Positions 63,630 to 64,000 of a stretch of DNA of 64,000 bases are shown piece by piece. Position 1 is the stretch's first letter. Every line of letters begins with the position of its first letter. The notes below the pieces were generated by a model that did not search any database, was not told where the DNA came from, and was given only the letters and a program-made list of their open reading frames with translations. Source of the stretch: Gracilimonas sp040877545 (lineage in GTDB: Bacteria > Bacteroidota > Rhodothermia > Balneolales > Balneolaceae); assembly GCA_040877545.1 (NCBI GenBank), contig JBBDNN010000006.1, positions 108,929-172,928 on the forward strand, in the 5' to 3' direction. A program made the translations under genes and the position numbers.

Positions 63630-63935
63630 TCACCCTTTGTTCAATATCTCGTACGATATTGGTTGTGGTGGTTCCACAAACGCACCTGATACGGCCGAAG
63701 CAAATTTCTTCACATCCGCGCCCGCTAAAAAAGTATCGCGTTCTGCTTTTGACACCCACCGTTCGAAATTAACTGTAATGGCAGAATCTTCTGTGGAGCG
63801 AAAAATATTATACTCAATGCAGCCAGGTTGTGCACGTGCAGCTTTTGCCACATCACACAGCGCTTGTTGAACTATGTTTTCTTTTCCCGGCTTGGCTTCA
63901 GCAGTTGTTGTGATAATAAGATCGGAATTTTTCAT
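63630..63935 (-). CDS. Antibiotic biosynthesis monooxygenase (ABM) domain protein
   Basis: 101 residues from ATG 63935 (MKNSDLIITTTAEAKPGKE), preferred over an upstream ATG at 63989, which would add 18 residues without family resemblance. The ABM ferredoxin-like fold is clear: KARAQPGCIEYNIFRS-type segment, VNFERWVSKAERDTFLAG. May catalyse a small oxidation or quinone turnover without cofactor; substrate unknown. Confidence 0.75.
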   Translation of the reverse strand: MKNSDLIITTTAEAKPGKENIVQQALCDVAKAARAQPGCIEYNIFRSTEDSAITVNFERWVSKAERDTFLAGADVKKFASAVSGAFVEPPQPISYEILNKG

Positions 63936-63969
63936 TTTAGTTAGGTTTTTAAGTGATTCTGTGTTTCTC

Positions 63970-63985
63970 CCAAGGAGTCCTTTGG
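63970..63985. repeat. Short dyad at the window edge
   Basis: CCAAGGA (63970-63976) and TCCTTTGG (63978-63985) pair with one bulge. It may be part of an intergenic palindromic element, but only one copy was noticed in the window, so nothing more is claimed. Confidence 0.25.
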
Positions 63986-64000
63986 ACAATGCAGGTAGTT

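Overview
The window reads as a chromosomal segment of a free-living, probably marine or saline member of the Bacteroidota/Balneolota group (Balneolaceae-like is my best guess, by inference). Reasons: AT-leaning DNA, weak Shine-Dalgarno sites, and many families typical of that lineage: DUF5916 outer-membrane proteins, DUF4097 adhesin-like proteins, HEAT-repeat anti-sigma partners, NagB fused to a PIG-L domain, Nuc_H_symport-type sugar transporters, DUF1080 and DUF4382 proteins, and an IF2 with a very acidic linker. No rRNA, tRNA, CRISPR array, insertion sequence, prophage or integrase was seen. Genes are dense; no gap without a gene exceeds 300 bases, the longest being the 290-base leader ahead of rimP (55046-55335).

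Layout. 1-4.7 kb: the 3' part of a membrane-anchored MutS-like ATPase, then an ECF sigma factor, a HEAT-repeat membrane anti-sigma candidate and two exported DUF4097 proteins. 4.8-9.2 kb: a DUF5916 outer-membrane protein, a voltage-gated-type potassium channel and a Bax-inhibitor-1 protein. 9.3-13.5 kb: an AmpG-like transporter with a NagB/PIG-L fusion (amino-sugar use) and TatD. 13.6-18.5 kb: a divergent sugar cluster with two TIM-barrel isomerases, an MFS symporter and a Gfo/Idh/MocA dehydrogenase. 18.6-22 kb: an outer-membrane barrel, pdxB and a pyrimidine-nucleoside phosphorylase. 22-28.2 kb: a Psp-like membrane-stress cluster (PspA, a shortened PspA paralogue, a membrane coiled-coil protein), an enoyl-CoA hydratase, a CorC/HlyC protein and a two-module AAA ATPase. 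28.3-33.6 kb: assorted oxidoreductases and an AtuA-like protein. 33.6-38.6 kb: two half ABC exporters, which look like a heterodimer, with RNase Z between them. 38.6-44.1 kb: a DUF1080 protein, a DUF4382 lipoprotein and a second ECF sigma operon whose anti-sigma partner carries a glycogen-binding-type domain. 44.2-50.8 kb: prfB with its programmed frameshift, nadB, an epimerase, a RelE/ParE-type toxin pair, coaE and fbp. 50.8-54.3 kb: a secreted GH5/GH9 cellulase pair. 54.5-62.1 kb: the translation operon rimP-nusA-infB-rbfA-truB-ribF behind a hairpin-poly(T) attenuator. 62.1-64 kb: small genes (membrane protein, Zn/HhH protein, DUF2200, ABM monooxygenase).

Most distinctive signals. Two near-identical ECF-type promoters (40358-40396 and 44018-44054, minus strand) have the same internal spacing and lie upstream of the DUF4382 lipoprotein gene and of the sigma operon, which suggests an autoregulated envelope or glycan-sensing regulon with the CBM48-bearing anti-sigma. 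Others are the ABC pair with complementary degenerate catalytic motifs, the RNase Z with a His-to-Asp change in its metal motif and a long basic tail, the antitoxin with a duplicated tail motif, and the rimP attenuator. All functional assignments come from reading the sequence; no database search was run.
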